A program made the position numbers and the translations under genes. The notes under the pieces were generated by a model. The model had not been told where the DNA came from. It saw nothing but the letters and a program-made list of their open reading frames with translations, and searched no databases. A DNA stretch of 64,000 bases, from contig NZ_QFGA01000001.1 of NCBI RefSeq assembly GCF_004369205.1, positions 1,302,001 to 1,366,000 of the forward strand. Reading direction: 5' to 3'. The DNA comes from Pelotomaculum schinkii. GTDB lineage: Bacteria; Bacillota; Desulfotomaculia; Desulfotomaculales; Pelotomaculaceae. This document shows positions 25,301 to 34,852 of the stretch, piece by piece (the stretch's first letter is position 1; every line of letters begins with the position of its first letter).

Positions 25301-26668
25301 TTATTGGAATCTTACCGTACAACTGTTGGCAGCATATATGCTCTCCTTGGCGAATGACGCTTCGGCTTTATACAGAGGCGTTCCGGTCAATACTATACGT
25401 ATTTTGACCACGGGCGGTTGAGCGGGGTTTTGCGCATCGCCCGGAGATCCCGTTAGTTGTTCCAACCTGATCTCTTTGACGTATTGCGAGCCCGGGCTCT
25501 CGATAATTGTTTTTTCTTTCAAACTGTCGGCCGGTTCCACATTTAAAAAGCTGAATACCAAATCACTTGATTGTTCGTTATACCGGACCGTTGTGTACGG
25601 CAGCCTGCTGCCGCCGGCGAGCACTTCTCCCGGCGCCGCCTCGAAATCGAAAACAACTGCCGATTCCTGAATTTCAATATTAGTGAGAATTTGCTTCCAG
25701 CCGTCCTTCCCGAAAGCAATATCTTCTTGTTCGTTCAAGGGCAGGAACGGCTCCTCCCTTCTCAATTCTTCCGTGTCGGGGTTGTAAGTCAACAGGTAGG
25801 GAAATTGGTAATTGCCGGTATCGCTGCCCCCTCTGGCGGTAAACACAAGTTCTCCGTCTTTGTATTCTTTGAATTTGGCGGTTTCAATGAAGTAGACGAT
25901 GTGTTTCATACCGTTGAATGATGGGTGATCGAGGTAAAAATCATGGTCGCCGGACGTCCCCTTTTCTACCAGTATAAAGCTGTCGCCGATAGCTCTGACG
26001 TCTCTTACCTGGTTGCCGGGAAAAGGCAGGGGGTGATAAAACCCGCCAGGATACCAGGCCACTACCTCATCCCATTTATAGGCGCCGTAATAGCTCTGGG
26101 GTATATCCAATTCATCAAAAATTTGGCCAATATTTTCTCCGTCCGCTCCGGACTGCCAAATCGAGGCTTTTTCTCCCTGCACCCGCACCCACATCAGGCT
26201 CCGGCCGCTCCCGGCCCACCAGGGATGGCAGTCGGAATATCCCGGCGTCCCGTCGCCGTCGCTGATTCTTCTCGCCCCGGAACCGTCCGGCTGCGCCAGC
26301 CAGATTGCAGACGACGGCCATTCCTCGGGCTGACTAATTTCCGGCGCAGATTTCGCCCGGCTTACCGCGATGAACGCTCCTTCCGGTGACCAGGCCGGGT
26401 CGCGGTCCACATAGCCCTCGGGAGTCACCGTCACCGCCAGGTCCGGCCTGTTAACAGGCATGATCGAGAGGCGCTTGTTGGACTGCGCTTCCCTGCCGCT
26501 GCCTTCAATATACGCCACAGAGTCACCATAACAATACCAGTCGACCCAGTCGGGGTAAGCAAGCATGGTTGCCAGCTGCCGGGGAGCTTCTCCATCTATT
26601 GAGGTTACATATAAACTTACCCCGTCGGCAGTCAAGGATGCAGAGGAAGGGTATTTAAAAAAGCTCAA
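25301..26668 (-). pseudogene. TolB-like beta-propeller, C-terminal part after an in-frame TGA
   Basis: 455 codons from TTG 26668 with propeller blades (AWSPEGAFIAVSRAKSAP near residue 90). The frame continues upstream without a shift to the TGA at 26717-26719 and then into the lipoprotein fragment at 26717-27430. The bridging codons read as a normal blade (PGGLKFSPNGHDLSFF). The two pieces are therefore one protein of about 700 residues cut by a single stop. No ribosome site precedes TTG 26668. Confidence 0.7.
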
Positions 26669-26716
26669 GTCATGCCCGTTGGGAGAAAACTTGAGACCAC
26701 CCGGATAAGAAGAAAT

Positions 26717-27430
26717 TCACGGGGGATGTCCTGCCTCAGGTGAAAATTCCGGCTCCAAGGCCAGGATCGTTTCGGCTTCGCCTCCCCTGGCAGGCATAAC
26801 CTTGATGGCGGGACTTTCTTTTACATTTGGATTTTCGGCCGCCGTCGTGTAAACCAGCCTGTCGCCGGCGGGTACCCAGCAGAAATTCACTATTTTTTCA
26901 GACGCTTCCTTCAATAAAAGCGGTTCCCCGGGACCTTTGTCGCCGACATCGGCCAGTTTGAATTCGCCGCTCCTTACACTTTCACCCGGTTTTACAATAA
27001 GGTAGGCGATGCTGTTCGCCGCAGGGGACCACCGGGCGTCCAGCACCTGCCCTCCCGGCTCCAGGCCGAAAACCCCTCCGCCATCGGCGCGAGCCACCCA
27101 TAAAGAGTAATTTCTCGACCATTTTTCAGCCGGGTCATATTTGTAAAAGAGCAGCCATTGCCCGTCCGGGGACCAGGCGGGAGAACTGCTGCAGCCGTCG
27201 CCGGTCAAGCGCAACGGCTCCCTCCCGCTCTCCAGCACCCACAGGTCTCCCTGCTTGAGCACAGCCAGCCGGCCGGGAAATTCTGTATTTTCCGTTGCAT
27301 GTAACGCAACCTGCACGCCTCCGGCAAGGTCTTTCGCCCCTAGTCCCGTCCCGCAACCGGCCAAGGATAGGGAACATATCATTACAAGCAAAAAAATCAC
27401 CATTGTGCCATGCTTTTGAAATTCACCCAT
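26717..27430 (-). pseudogene. TolB-like beta-propeller lipoprotein, N-terminal part ending at TGA
   Basis: From ATG 27430 (behind GGGGG): signal peptide with lipobox LSLAGC, then propeller blades of the TolB/WD40-like kind (SPAWSPDGQWLLFYK, DARWSPAANSIAYL). It ends GHPP-TGA, and the same frame continues as propeller. A CGA-to-TGA change would explain it. The fragment itself might still be secreted, but without half its blades. Extracellular ligand binding is the usual role of the fold. Confidence 0.7.
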
Positions 27431-27460
27431 GCTTTTAACCCCCATGACCGATTTGCGCAA

Positions 27461-27670
27461 TTAAAAGAAGTTTGCCATCCCCCTATTAGTAGGTATAACT
27501 TGCCCCAGAGCGGCAATAATAGCGCAAACTGCAAGATATGATAAAATAATGACAAAAACATACCTTAGTATCTCTAAAGCGACATCTTTTTCTGCTCTTA
27601 ATAGCCTGTAAGCAAGATAAAACAAGCCGACTGCGACTGCAAATAAAATGATTAAGTATAACGACATCAT
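27461..27670 (-). CDS. Small membrane protein
   Basis: 69 residues from ATG 27670 behind AAAGGA, with two membrane segments (about 4-22 and 34-58). It lies between the CapA gene and the propeller lipoprotein on the same strand. A longer reading from 27787 would overlap the end of the CapA gene and has no ribosome site. Not recognised. Confidence 0.5.
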   Translation of the reverse strand: MMSLYLIILFAVAVGLFYLAYRLLRAEKDVALEILRYVFVIILSYLAVCAIIAALGQVIPTNRGMANFF

Positions 27671-27732
27671 TTCACCACATCCTTTAATAATTAAAAAATA
27701 ACAGGCCAAATATGATAACCAGTCAATAGCAA

Positions 27733-29382
27733 TTAAAAATCTTGCGGTTCGCCATAAGCAATCTTGCTGAACCCCCAACCGTTCCACTTCCAGAGGCCTG
27801 CATCCCTCTTAGCGGGATCGGTATAGTCTCCTTCCGTGACAATCAGCTCATTTTTGCCGTCACCGTCAAGATCTGCAAGGGCCGCCTCATAATTGGGCCG
27901 GTCCAGGTTGGATGACTGCCACACCGGTTTAAAGGAACCCGCGGCCGGTTTAAAGATAAATAGATGGTTCTTGACGTCCGGGTCGTCGCCGGCAATCCAG
28001 AAGGGCTTGTGCCGGCCGAAACTGCCTGACTTCCAGACCAGCATATTTAAATCAAATACACCGTCATTGTCAGCGTCACCCAGAAAAAAATCATCCACCC
28101 ACCAGTCATCCTGCGACTCCCAGATAATTTGGGCGCCGGTCGCGACCTTTAATTTCCCGTCCTGCAAGGTATAGTCTTCGCAGGCGCCGTCCTGATCCAG
28201 GTCAAATTGCAGGTTTTTCGCCAGCCTGCACTCCAGCAAAGGTTTCCGGGCATAGCATACATACCGCTTGGTTTCCCTGAAAACCCGGCTTTCCTGATCC
28301 CAAGCCGGGATAGCTGTATCTTCCAATCTTAATCCGGTATTTTCCAAAGCCATTTCAGCCTCTTCACCTTCCAAAGCTTGCGGCTGGTCCTGGTCATTGA
28401 TGAAAACGGGCAGTAATTCAAACTTCTCCACACCTTCGGGGGTGATGAATATTTTAGCCGCCAGCCCAACACGGGTAGCCCGAGACCACTTTTGATCGAA
28501 AACGAAATTGCCCAGGCTGTAAAAGATGTATTTTCCTTTGTATTTCTCTATTTTCTGTACCACATGGGGGTGATGCCCCAGGACGAGATCCGCCCCGGCG
28601 TCAACAGCCAGGCGGGCCAACCTGGTTTGCGCCAGGTCCGGCCGGGTCTCGTATTCCGTACCGGCGTGCATGGACACCACCACAAAATCCGCCTTTTCCC
28701 CGGCATAACGCACGGCCGCCCTCATCTTTTCCTGGTTGAGAAAGGCAACGCCGGGATGATCTGACCGGGCCGGATAGGAATCCGGGACAATGGCCGGATC
28801 GGTAAAAGCAAGGAAAGCCACTCGCAGCCCTTTTACTTCGATAAACTCCGCGGCAAAGGCCTCTTCTTCCGTTTCCCCGGCGCCTGTATGCCCAATACCC
28901 GCGTTATTCAGATATCGTACAGTATCAAGCACGCCCTGGGAGCCAAAATCCGGCAAATGGTTGTTGGCCAGGGAAAGGACCGTGAAACCGGCGTCTTTCA
29001 GGGCTATTTCCACTCCCGGATCGGCGCGCAGGGTCATCTCCGGCATCATGATCTCCCTGCCCGGCGTGATCGGGTTCTCCAGGTTGCCGAATACAATATC
29101 GCCGCTCTTTAAGTATTTTTCAATTTGTAAAAAGGGGTGGCGCGGATCATCCCCGTGTTCTTTGATTTCTCCGGCCACGCCCCGGGAGAGCATAATATCC
29201 CCTACAGCCACCAGGCAGACCGGCTCCGTCCTGATTGGCAGCTTCAGCTTTTTCGCTTTAAAAGCCGCGAAATTTTCTTCCGGTGAGCTATTGCCCCAGG
29301 CTCCCGGCAGCAAATCTTTCTTGACCAGATAGCCCAGGCAGCCAAGCACAATGATTATGGTGATTATCAAAAACCTTTTCAT
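27733..29382 (-). CDS. CapA-family protein with calcium-loop repeats
   Basis: 549 residues: an N-terminal membrane anchor (IITIIIVLGCLGYLV), then the CapA metallophosphatase-like domain at about 55-310 (VAVGDIMLSRGV, GNLENPITPG, LSLANNHLPDFG, GHHPHVVQ). The last third carries DxDxDG loops (DLDQDGACED, DADNDGVFDLN, DLDGDGKNELIV) of the FG-GAP/VCBS kind. CapA proteins act in poly-gamma-glutamate capsule work in Bacillus; no capBC genes are near, so the substrate here is unknown. Its ATG directly follows the TAA of the DUF3160 gene. Confidence 0.85.
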   Translation of the reverse strand: MKRFLIITIIIVLGCLGYLVKKDLLPGAWGNSSPEENFAAFKAKKLKLPIRTEPVCLVAVGDIMLSRGVAGEIKEHGDDPRHPFLQIEKYLKSGDIVFGNLENPITPGREIMMPEMTLRADPGVEIALKDAGFTVLSLANNHLPDFGSQGVLDTVRYLNNAGIGHTGAGETEEEAFAAEFIEVKGLRVAFLAFTDPAIVPDSYPARSDHPGVAFLNQEKMRAAVRYAGEKADFVVVSMHAGTEYETRPDLAQTRLARLAVDAGADLVLGHHPHVVQKIEKYKGKYIFYSLGNFVFDQKWSRATRVGLAAKIFITPEGVEKFELLPVFINDQDQPQALEGEEAEMALENTGLRLEDTAIPAWDQESRVFRETKRYVCYARKPLLECRLAKNLQFDLDQDGACEDYTLQDGKLKVATGAQIIWESQDDWWVDDFFLGDADNDGVFDLNMLVWKSGSFGRHKPFWIAGDDPDVKNHLFIFKPAAGSFKPVWQSSNLDRPNYEAALADLDGDGKNELIVTEGDYTDPAKRDAGLWKWNGWGFSKIAYGEPQDF

Positions 29383-31515
29383 TTACTGCGCAATGAAGTC
29401 GCTGGTCCAACCTGGCAGCGGGGGAGCCTGGCCGTCATTGATCATCTTGTGCCACTTGGAATCGGTCAAGCGGTCATTCAGTGACCAGGGAAATTCATAA
29501 TAAGAATATACGCCGCCGATGGCGATCCTTAATTTGCCGTCCACCGGAACAACAGCATAGATCTCGAATACGTTGCCTGTCGCTTCTTCCAACACCTGTC
29601 CGCCGCCGGGATTGGTGGCCACGTCCGCCACCAGCGCGGCCGGCCGGTCAAATATCGCGGAGCGGTGGTCGATGCCCTCGTCACGCAGGGCCTCCAGCCA
29701 GAAGTGCTCCAACTGACCGCCATAAGAGCGGATTAAGTCATATTCCTCATCGGTCAAAGGGGTATTGGACAATTCCTTTTCTGAAATAGTTTTTAAGGCC
29801 AGGATCAGTTCCTCCATCCTTTCCAGGCTCTCCTTATCCCTGTCGTTCAAGAGCCCGCGCGCCTGCAAGCCGCCGGCGGTCATGTTCACCAGAGAGGCCA
29901 GGCGGGCGTAAACATCAGGGTTGGGCTCGACATAACCGCGGTCGTCAATAATCTCCCCGCCGCCTCCGGCCTCAGCGTAAACCGGCTTGGCGTAAAGAAT
30001 GGTGTCATGCTTCAACTCCACCCAACTGCCCAGATAGGTATTGAGGTCTTTTCTTTCCCAGGCCTGATTGCGCATGAAGGAGGGATACCCCGCAGGTTTT
30101 TCCCAGGTCAGAGGCATAAGCGTATACAGCCAGTTCCAGTAGAGGTTTTCGGTCCAGGTCTCCTTGCTCAAATCCGCGGTATATGCTTTCATTTTGGCCA
30201 TATTTTCCTGGTAGTTCCGGTAATCTGTCTCCCCTGTCGATTCTAAAATATCATAAGCCTGGGCTGAACCCATGGCGGCGGGAATATCCATCCCCCTGGG
30301 CAGCACCCTCATTTCACCCTGGCTGTTTTCCATGACTTCCGGGTAAAGCAGCCTCTGGAAAACAGAAGCGTCTAGGGTAAATCTCTGTCCCATGAACCGA
30401 AAGCCCTTGCTCTCTTTTTCCCGTTCAGCCGGCGATGTTGCGTCAATAACGGGCATGGAGTTTATGGACGGCGGCTCCAACTCCCCGGCAGCCGCTAAGA
30501 ACTCGTTCCACTTCTCAGGACCGTCAACCACCGTCTGCAGACCGGCGTCCGTGCCGTATATTCTTTCAACCAGTTCTTTCAACTGATCATATGCGATATC
30601 GTCACTTTTACCGACAAAGAAGTTGGTGGTAGCATAGATCCTGTCCCACATCCGGCTGTTTTCCCCCTGGTTTAAGGCCAGGGTGATTAAGACAGCCGAC
30701 TTTGTTTCGTATTCGTTTGTTACGCGAAAGGTCAGCCTGCCGTACCACATCATGGATTTAAAATAAGCTTTAAGCAAATCGGTCCTCTCGTAATGTCCCC
30801 TTGGTATGTATTGTGAGTAATCCTCCCGGAGAAGGTCGCCGGAATCACCGCTCACGCCTATGTTCATTAACGGTGAAACTGCAATGCCCTGGTGGTTTTC
30901 AATCAAGGCCAGCTCGTTTTCCACTTCACTCTTTACTACCACCGGCGCCGGCACGCCCGGGTCTAAAAGTTTCCCGGCCACTGCAAAAAAGCCGATATTT
31001 CTCCTGGCGGCGTTTTCCCAGTCAGTGTCCTTAAGAGCTTCGTACTGCTTTTGCGCCTGGGCAAGCATCGCTTTATTGAGTTCCTTCAGCTCCGGCGCGA
31101 GTCTTTCGGTTTCAACAACTCTCAGCAGGTGATCGAAGAATAAATGGTAGTTATGCAGCACCGAATCGGTGGTGACAAACAACGGCACCGGCTCGTAGCG
31201 GTTTCTTTCATAGAGTGAAAAAAATTCTTTTTCATAGCTGGTGGGAACCACCACAAAGCCGTTTTTGATTAAAAGGTCTGTGGCTGCCGGGGATAGGCGA
31301 AACATGTCTTTGTTGGTGATATTGCCCAGGTCACGGTCAACCTTGTAAGGTTTTACAGCCGGAGTTGCGTTTACCTCGACCTCTTCATAGGTGGCAAACT
31401 TGGAGGTGATCACACCCGGTGTTTGAGATGCTTTTCCCTGGTTGAAACAGCCGCTTACAGCGGTCAGGAACAGGAGCAAAACTAAACCGCATGGAATCAA
31501 CAATAACCTTTTCAT
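29383..31515 (-). CDS. DUF3160 lipoprotein
   Basis: 710 residues. Signal peptide with lipobox (AVSGC, lipidated Cys at residue 23), then a DUF3160 domain over nearly the whole length (VTTDSVLHNYHLFFDHLLR near 115, and SWVELKHDTILYAKPVYAEA near 490). The family is extracellular and uncharacterised. It forms a tight operon with the CapA gene (TAA directly followed by ATG). Confidence 0.88.
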   Translation of the reverse strand: MKRLLLIPCGLVLLLFLTAVSGCFNQGKASQTPGVITSKFATYEEVEVNATPAVKPYKVDRDLGNITNKDMFRLSPAATDLLIKNGFVVVPTSYEKEFFSLYERNRYEPVPLFVTTDSVLHNYHLFFDHLLRVVETERLAPELKELNKAMLAQAQKQYEALKDTDWENAARRNIGFFAVAGKLLDPGVPAPVVVKSEVENELALIENHQGIAVSPLMNIGVSGDSGDLLREDYSQYIPRGHYERTDLLKAYFKSMMWYGRLTFRVTNEYETKSAVLITLALNQGENSRMWDRIYATTNFFVGKSDDIAYDQLKELVERIYGTDAGLQTVVDGPEKWNEFLAAAGELEPPSINSMPVIDATSPAEREKESKGFRFMGQRFTLDASVFQRLLYPEVMENSQGEMRVLPRGMDIPAAMGSAQAYDILESTGETDYRNYQENMAKMKAYTADLSKETWTENLYWNWLYTLMPLTWEKPAGYPSFMRNQAWERKDLNTYLGSWVELKHDTILYAKPVYAEAGGGGEIIDDRGYVEPNPDVYARLASLVNMTAGGLQARGLLNDRDKESLERMEELILALKTISEKELSNTPLTDEEYDLIRSYGGQLEHFWLEALRDEGIDHRSAIFDRPAALVADVATNPGGGQVLEEATGNVFEIYAVVPVDGKLRIAIGGVYSYYEFPWSLNDRLTDSKWHKMINDGQAPPLPGWTSDFIAQ

Positions 31516-31604
31516 TGATCACACCTCATCTCTAATATTTACTTCGGGCGCCCAATCATCCCTTATGCCATAAACTGATAAATGCTCTTTCCTTTATATA
31601 TATG

Positions 31605-31766
31605 TATATATATATTTTTGACGTTGCAGGGAACAGACAGGTTCATAAATAGTATTAGATAACCAGCCTGCTTGGACAAAATATTCAGTGAGTCAAGGCC
31701 CCCCCTGACTCACTGATCTAACTAAAACAGTTACCACTGTCAAATGGTTTTAAGAATCGTTTGTTA
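31605..31766. repeat. Inverted-repeat element, left copy
   Basis: About 160 bases that reappear in reverse complement at 41266-41430 with few changes. It contains a hairpin with eleven-base arms TCAGTGAGTCA (31685-31695) and TGACTCACTGA (31706-31716) around a C-rich loop. It encodes no protein; it may be a MITE-like element or an old recombination boundary. Confidence 0.8.
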
Positions 31767-31852
31767 CAGGTAACTTATCCCTAAAAACGCTTATGCGTTT
31801 TCATAGGATTATTCATTACCGGTCATGTGAAATCAGTTCATAACAACGCCGA

Positions 31853-32563
31853 TCAAATTTTTTCTTTCACAGGCTTTGCATGTTCAAAGTATAATTCACC
31901 CATATAAGCAGGTATCGCAACTTCTTCTTTTCCCTCTATTTCAATCGAAATACCGGACTCTCTTAAAATATCGACAAGGCTTCCTCTCAACTCCAGTCTG
32001 CTCTTTAAAGCGGAGGCGTCGCCAATAGCGGAAATATGGTAAGGAGCTGATAATGGGGTCCCGTTGACGTTGATGTGGTTGCCGGCCAGTCGTATCTCGC
32101 TGATAGCCGTGATCCGCTGGCCATTTATGGCGACAGCTTCCGAGCCGGCGCTGTATAACTCGTTAACCATTTTTAAAAGCTGTTCGTCAGCGATAATGGG
32201 GACATCGGCGGCGCCAAGTCCGGCCTTCTCCATGCGGCTTTTCACAACCAGCTCAACTCCAGGCCCGGACACCGGTGATAAGCCGGCAAACCGTTTTATT
32301 TTGTCAAGTTCTCTTTCCAGCGCCTCATCCGCCTCTCTTTGTCCTATCCCGGCCTGCTCCAGTTTGGTCGATAGCTCCGAAATCTCCACCTGCAGCTTAT
32401 ACAAATCCTCTACCAGATTTTTTTTCTCCAGGGCTAATTCCTGTTCCCTGTCCCGGGGAACAACGTTATCGCCGGCGCTGCTGGTAGTACGAAATTGAAC
32501 GCCCAGCATCATCCCCAGTACAATGGTTACAAAGCTGATAGAAAACATAAAAGCCCTGTTCAA
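31853..32563 (-). CDS. DUF881 protein
   Basis: 236 residues: a membrane anchor at about 5-22 (AFMFSISFVTIVLGMMLG), a coiled coil at about 40-85, then the DUF881 fold (SPVSGPGVELVVKS, LLKMVNELYSAGSEAVAINGQ). Paralogs in Bacillus (YlxW/YlxX) lie beside division genes; the function is unknown. It is the second of two tandem DUF881 genes, 32 bases apart. Confidence 0.85.
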   Translation of the reverse strand: MNRAFMFSISFVTIVLGMMLGVQFRTTSSAGDNVVPRDREQELALEKKNLVEDLYKLQVEISELSTKLEQAGIGQREADEALERELDKIKRFAGLSPVSGPGVELVVKSRMEKAGLGAADVPIIADEQLLKMVNELYSAGSEAVAINGQRITAISEIRLAGNHINVNGTPLSAPYHISAIGDASALKSRLELRGSLVDILRESGISIEIEGKEEVAIPAYMGELYFEHAKPVKEKI

Positions 32564-32595
32564 ATTAAGCCCTCTCTTTTACGCTATTCTAAAAT

Positions 32596-33348
32596 TTATT
32601 GCGCCAAGCTGGTATCAGCATCCGCTTCAATAATATAATCTGTTTTGATGCTTCCGGAATAAGCGGGAATTGTAAGCTGCTCCAGCTTTTTAACTGAAAA
32701 CTGGATGCCAAAAAACTGCAGGTACTCAGCCACCCCGCCCCTCATTTTCAAGGCGCCTTCCATTGTTTCAGGGCTGCCTATGGCGGTTATGACAAAAGGA
32801 GGAACAAGAGCTTTTTTGTTGATCCTGATGGCGGGACCACTGCAGACGATCTCGGTGCTGGCTACCAGGCGTTGACCATTTATCGCGATAGCCTCGGCCC
32901 CTGCCGCTTTGAGTTCGTTAACTACTTTTAATATGTCTTCATCATGTATGATATACAGGTTGGGATTGTCGGTGAGTTTCTGTGAGACATTGCTGTCTTT
33001 TAAGGTCACTTCCACGCCTTTGCCGGTAAGTTCGGTTAAACCGGAAAAAATTGTCGCGAGTTCCATTTCTGCTTTAATTTGAGTCGCAAGGGGTCCCGTG
33101 GACAAACTTTCAAGCTGCTCGCGCATCCTTGTTAATTGCGGTTGAAGAACATCGTGCTCCTTTTTTAGCTGGTCCACCTGTTCTGCTAATTCCTGCGTTC
33201 TCCGGATAGCTTCATTGTGCTGTATGTCCCTGGTCATGCGGAATTGCACAGCTAGAATTACTCCAATAGCAAGGCTTACCAGGGCCACCGACCAGTAGAA
33301 ATTTTTTCTCTTCACTGCGCTCACCCGCTGCCCCCTTATCTTTGCCAA
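32596..33348 (-). CDS. DUF881 protein, upstream paralog
   Basis: 250 residues with the same plan: anchor at about 15-33, coiled coil at about 40-80, DUF881 domain after about 95 (LTGKGVEVTLKDSN, ILKVVNELKAAGAEAIAINGQ). Two ECF-type promoters lie 100-210 bases upstream, so the pair may belong to the same envelope regulon as the SH3 and YcdB/YcdC genes. Confidence 0.85.
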   Translation of the reverse strand: MAKIRGQRVSAVKRKNFYWSVALVSLAIGVILAVQFRMTRDIQHNEAIRRTQELAEQVDQLKKEHDVLQPQLTRMREQLESLSTGPLATQIKAEMELATIFSGLTELTGKGVEVTLKDSNVSQKLTDNPNLYIIHDEDILKVVNELKAAGAEAIAINGQRLVASTEIVCSGPAIRINKKALVPPFVITAIGSPETMEGALKMRGGVAEYLQFFGIQFSVKKLEQLTIPAYSGSIKTDYIIEADADTSLAQ

Positions 33349-33449
33349 CCTACAAGGATTATTCTTTTAGGAATTGAAGAATCCTTTGGTTTAGTAAAAA
33401 ATAATACCGTCATACTCCAGCAGATCAAAGAATTCGACCCTGAAAGTAT

Positions 33450-33475
33450 GACGGTTAAACAGCAAGGCAGGTTCA
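33450..33475 (-). promoter_or_regulatory. ECF-type promoter, copy 4
   Basis: TGAACC (33470-33475) and CGTC (33450-33453), 16-base spacer, flanks GGTGAACCTGCC and ACCGTCATAC. Nearest to the DUF881 pair. Confidence 0.75.
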
Positions 33476-33534
33476 CCAAAAACAACCAAAAAGTTCTATA
33501 AGGGTTATATTTTTTTATCCTCCCTAAAAACTAT

Positions 33535-33560
33535 GACGGTATGAGAAGCAAACAGGTTCA
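33535..33560 (-). promoter_or_regulatory. ECF-type promoter, copy 5
   Basis: TGAACC (33555-33560) and CGTC (33535-33538), 16-base spacer, 85 bases upstream of copy 4 and in the same direction. It makes a tandem pair in front of the DUF881 genes. Confidence 0.75.
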
Positions 33561-33645
33561 CCAAAAGTAACCAATAATGGATTATTCCGCCGAACTTATT
33601 CGACCCTTAGAGGGATAAGTCGTTTCTTTGTAGAATCTATAATTT
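33555..33645. repeat. 90-base repeat, copy 1
   Basis: Nearly identical to 35312-35402. It runs from the -35 box of ECF promoter copy 5 to just before the riboswitch position in the other copy. It contains CTTATTCGACCCTTAGAGGG-ATAAG, a possible hairpin. It is a mark of a segment duplication. Confidence 0.8.
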
Positions 33646-33893
33646 TTTCTTTGTTATTTGCAATTACAATAGCAGGGTTTTTAATTTTTAACGAGATAAA
33701 CGGGGCCTACACACATGCTTACTATTCCGCCCTGCTCTTTATACCCACATTTGCCGGTATCGTATATGGATTTTAGAGACAAAGAATATTTCGGCATTGG
33801 AAACAAAAGATGAGGGCTGTTCTAAACAAGAAAGTCCTCACCGTCTGATTAGATTATGCCCGACAACTGGTCGGCCAAAAAGATCTTTCATGT
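33646..33893 (+). other. Possible remnant of a small membrane protein
   Basis: An open plus-strand frame ending at about 33778 reads as two membrane segments (LLFAITIAGFLIFNEINGAY, then SALLFIPTFAGIVYGF) but has no start codon with a ribosome site. The rest of the gap up to the HepT gene shows nothing. Confidence 0.3.
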
Positions 33894-34340
33894 TCATTTT
33901 TTCTTGGGATTGCTCTTCATAAACTTGCGGTTATACTCGGAAACATACTTAACATATTGGTAATATAATTCAATAGCCTCTGATATGCTTTCAAAAACAA
34001 TTGTATCATCAATACTTTCATAATCATGGACAATAATGTTTCTCTCCCCTGTGGATGGAGCGATCTCTTTTGCAAATATCTTTGGATAAAGTCCAATCTC
34101 TGCTGCTTCCAGAAAAGAGTTGAATGCATCCGCAGGGGGAGGTTTCCCGGCATCGACTATCGTGTGAGTGTTAATATCTACTGCTACATCTACAATGAGT
34201 TGAATTAAGCGCTCTACAGTCCGGCGATGCCGAAAATCGCTCCGGTACTCTTCTAATGTAATTTCTTTCATTTTCTCTAGCTCTATTAGATAGCCGGTCA
34301 GCTTCTGCAGCTTACGGTTGACAACTAAGGGATCAACCAC
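33894..34340 (-). CDS. HepT-type HEPN ribonuclease toxin
   Basis: 148 residues, all-helical HEPN (DUF86) fold with the RNase motif R-x4-H-x-Y (RNIIVHDY near residue 115). The start is GTG 34340 behind AGGAGAGG; it overlaps the MNT gene end by eight bases. In HEPN-MNT systems the nucleotidyltransferase silences HepT by adding AMP to its tyrosine. Both partners look intact. Confidence 0.87.
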   Translation of the reverse strand: MVDPLVVNRKLQKLTGYLIELEKMKEITLEEYRSDFRHRRTVERLIQLIVDVAVDINTHTIVDAGKPPPADAFNSFLEAAEIGLYPKIFAKEIAPSTGERNIIVHDYESIDDTIVFESISEAIELYYQYVKYVSEYNRKFMKSNPKKK

Positions 34341-34770
34341 CTTTTCCTCTCCTTTTAATTGCTTTCTGTAGATATTCTTCGGTTGCCCGATAAAAAATAC
34401 GGGCATCATTATGTTCTCTCAAGGCACGGGAGCAGAAACCGGCGAATATTCCAGCTTCCTTTTGGTAAACCGGCTTACCGTTTCTGGCTACCTGAAATTT
34501 AAGTATAGGGGAAGCATGATTTAAAATGACCAGATCAATATTTCCTGTTCCAAGATAATTAATGAAATCCCGCAACATATGCCTTCTAGCACGGGAAACC
34601 TCGGGCGAACCTGATAACAAATCAGGCTTTTCAAGCCAGACCGCCAGGTCAAGATCACTTCCCTCGATTGCCTTTCCAGTAGCCTGTGAGCCAAAGAGTA
34701 TGGCCATAGAAATACCGTGATCCTGACAAATTTTTTTAAAGCCAGGCCTATAGAGCGTATCCAAGTCCAT
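34333..34770 (-). CDS. MntA-type nucleotidyltransferase antitoxin
   Basis: About 145 residues with the minimal nucleotidyltransferase signature G-S-x10-D-x-D (GSQATGKAIEGSDLDL near residue 30) and a third acidic strand (NIDLVIL). It starts at ATG 34770 (a TTG nine bases upstream is also in frame). It is the first gene of the HEPN-MNT pair and likely AMPylates HepT. Confidence 0.85.
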   Translation of the reverse strand: MDLDTLYRPGFKKICQDHGISMAILFGSQATGKAIEGSDLDLAVWLEKPDLLSGSPEVSRARRHMLRDFINYLGTGNIDLVILNHASPILKFQVARNGKPVYQKEAGIFAGFCSRALREHNDARIFYRATEEYLQKAIKRRGKGG

Positions 34771-34852
34771 TACTATCAATCGCTTTCTTTTGCTCCAAAC
34801 TTAATACTAAAGTTATTATACCAGATCATGGAATTAATGGACAAGCGTTTGG

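Noticed and set aside
26717-26719. TGA as a possible selenocysteine codon
   Set aside because: The protein is a propeller lipoprotein without redox motif, no bacterial SECIS-like hairpin was seen just downstream, and a CGA arginine origin is simpler.
28790-29332. 180-codon plus-strand frame opposite the CapA gene
   Set aside because: Antisense shadow of a strong coding gene with visible CapA motifs.
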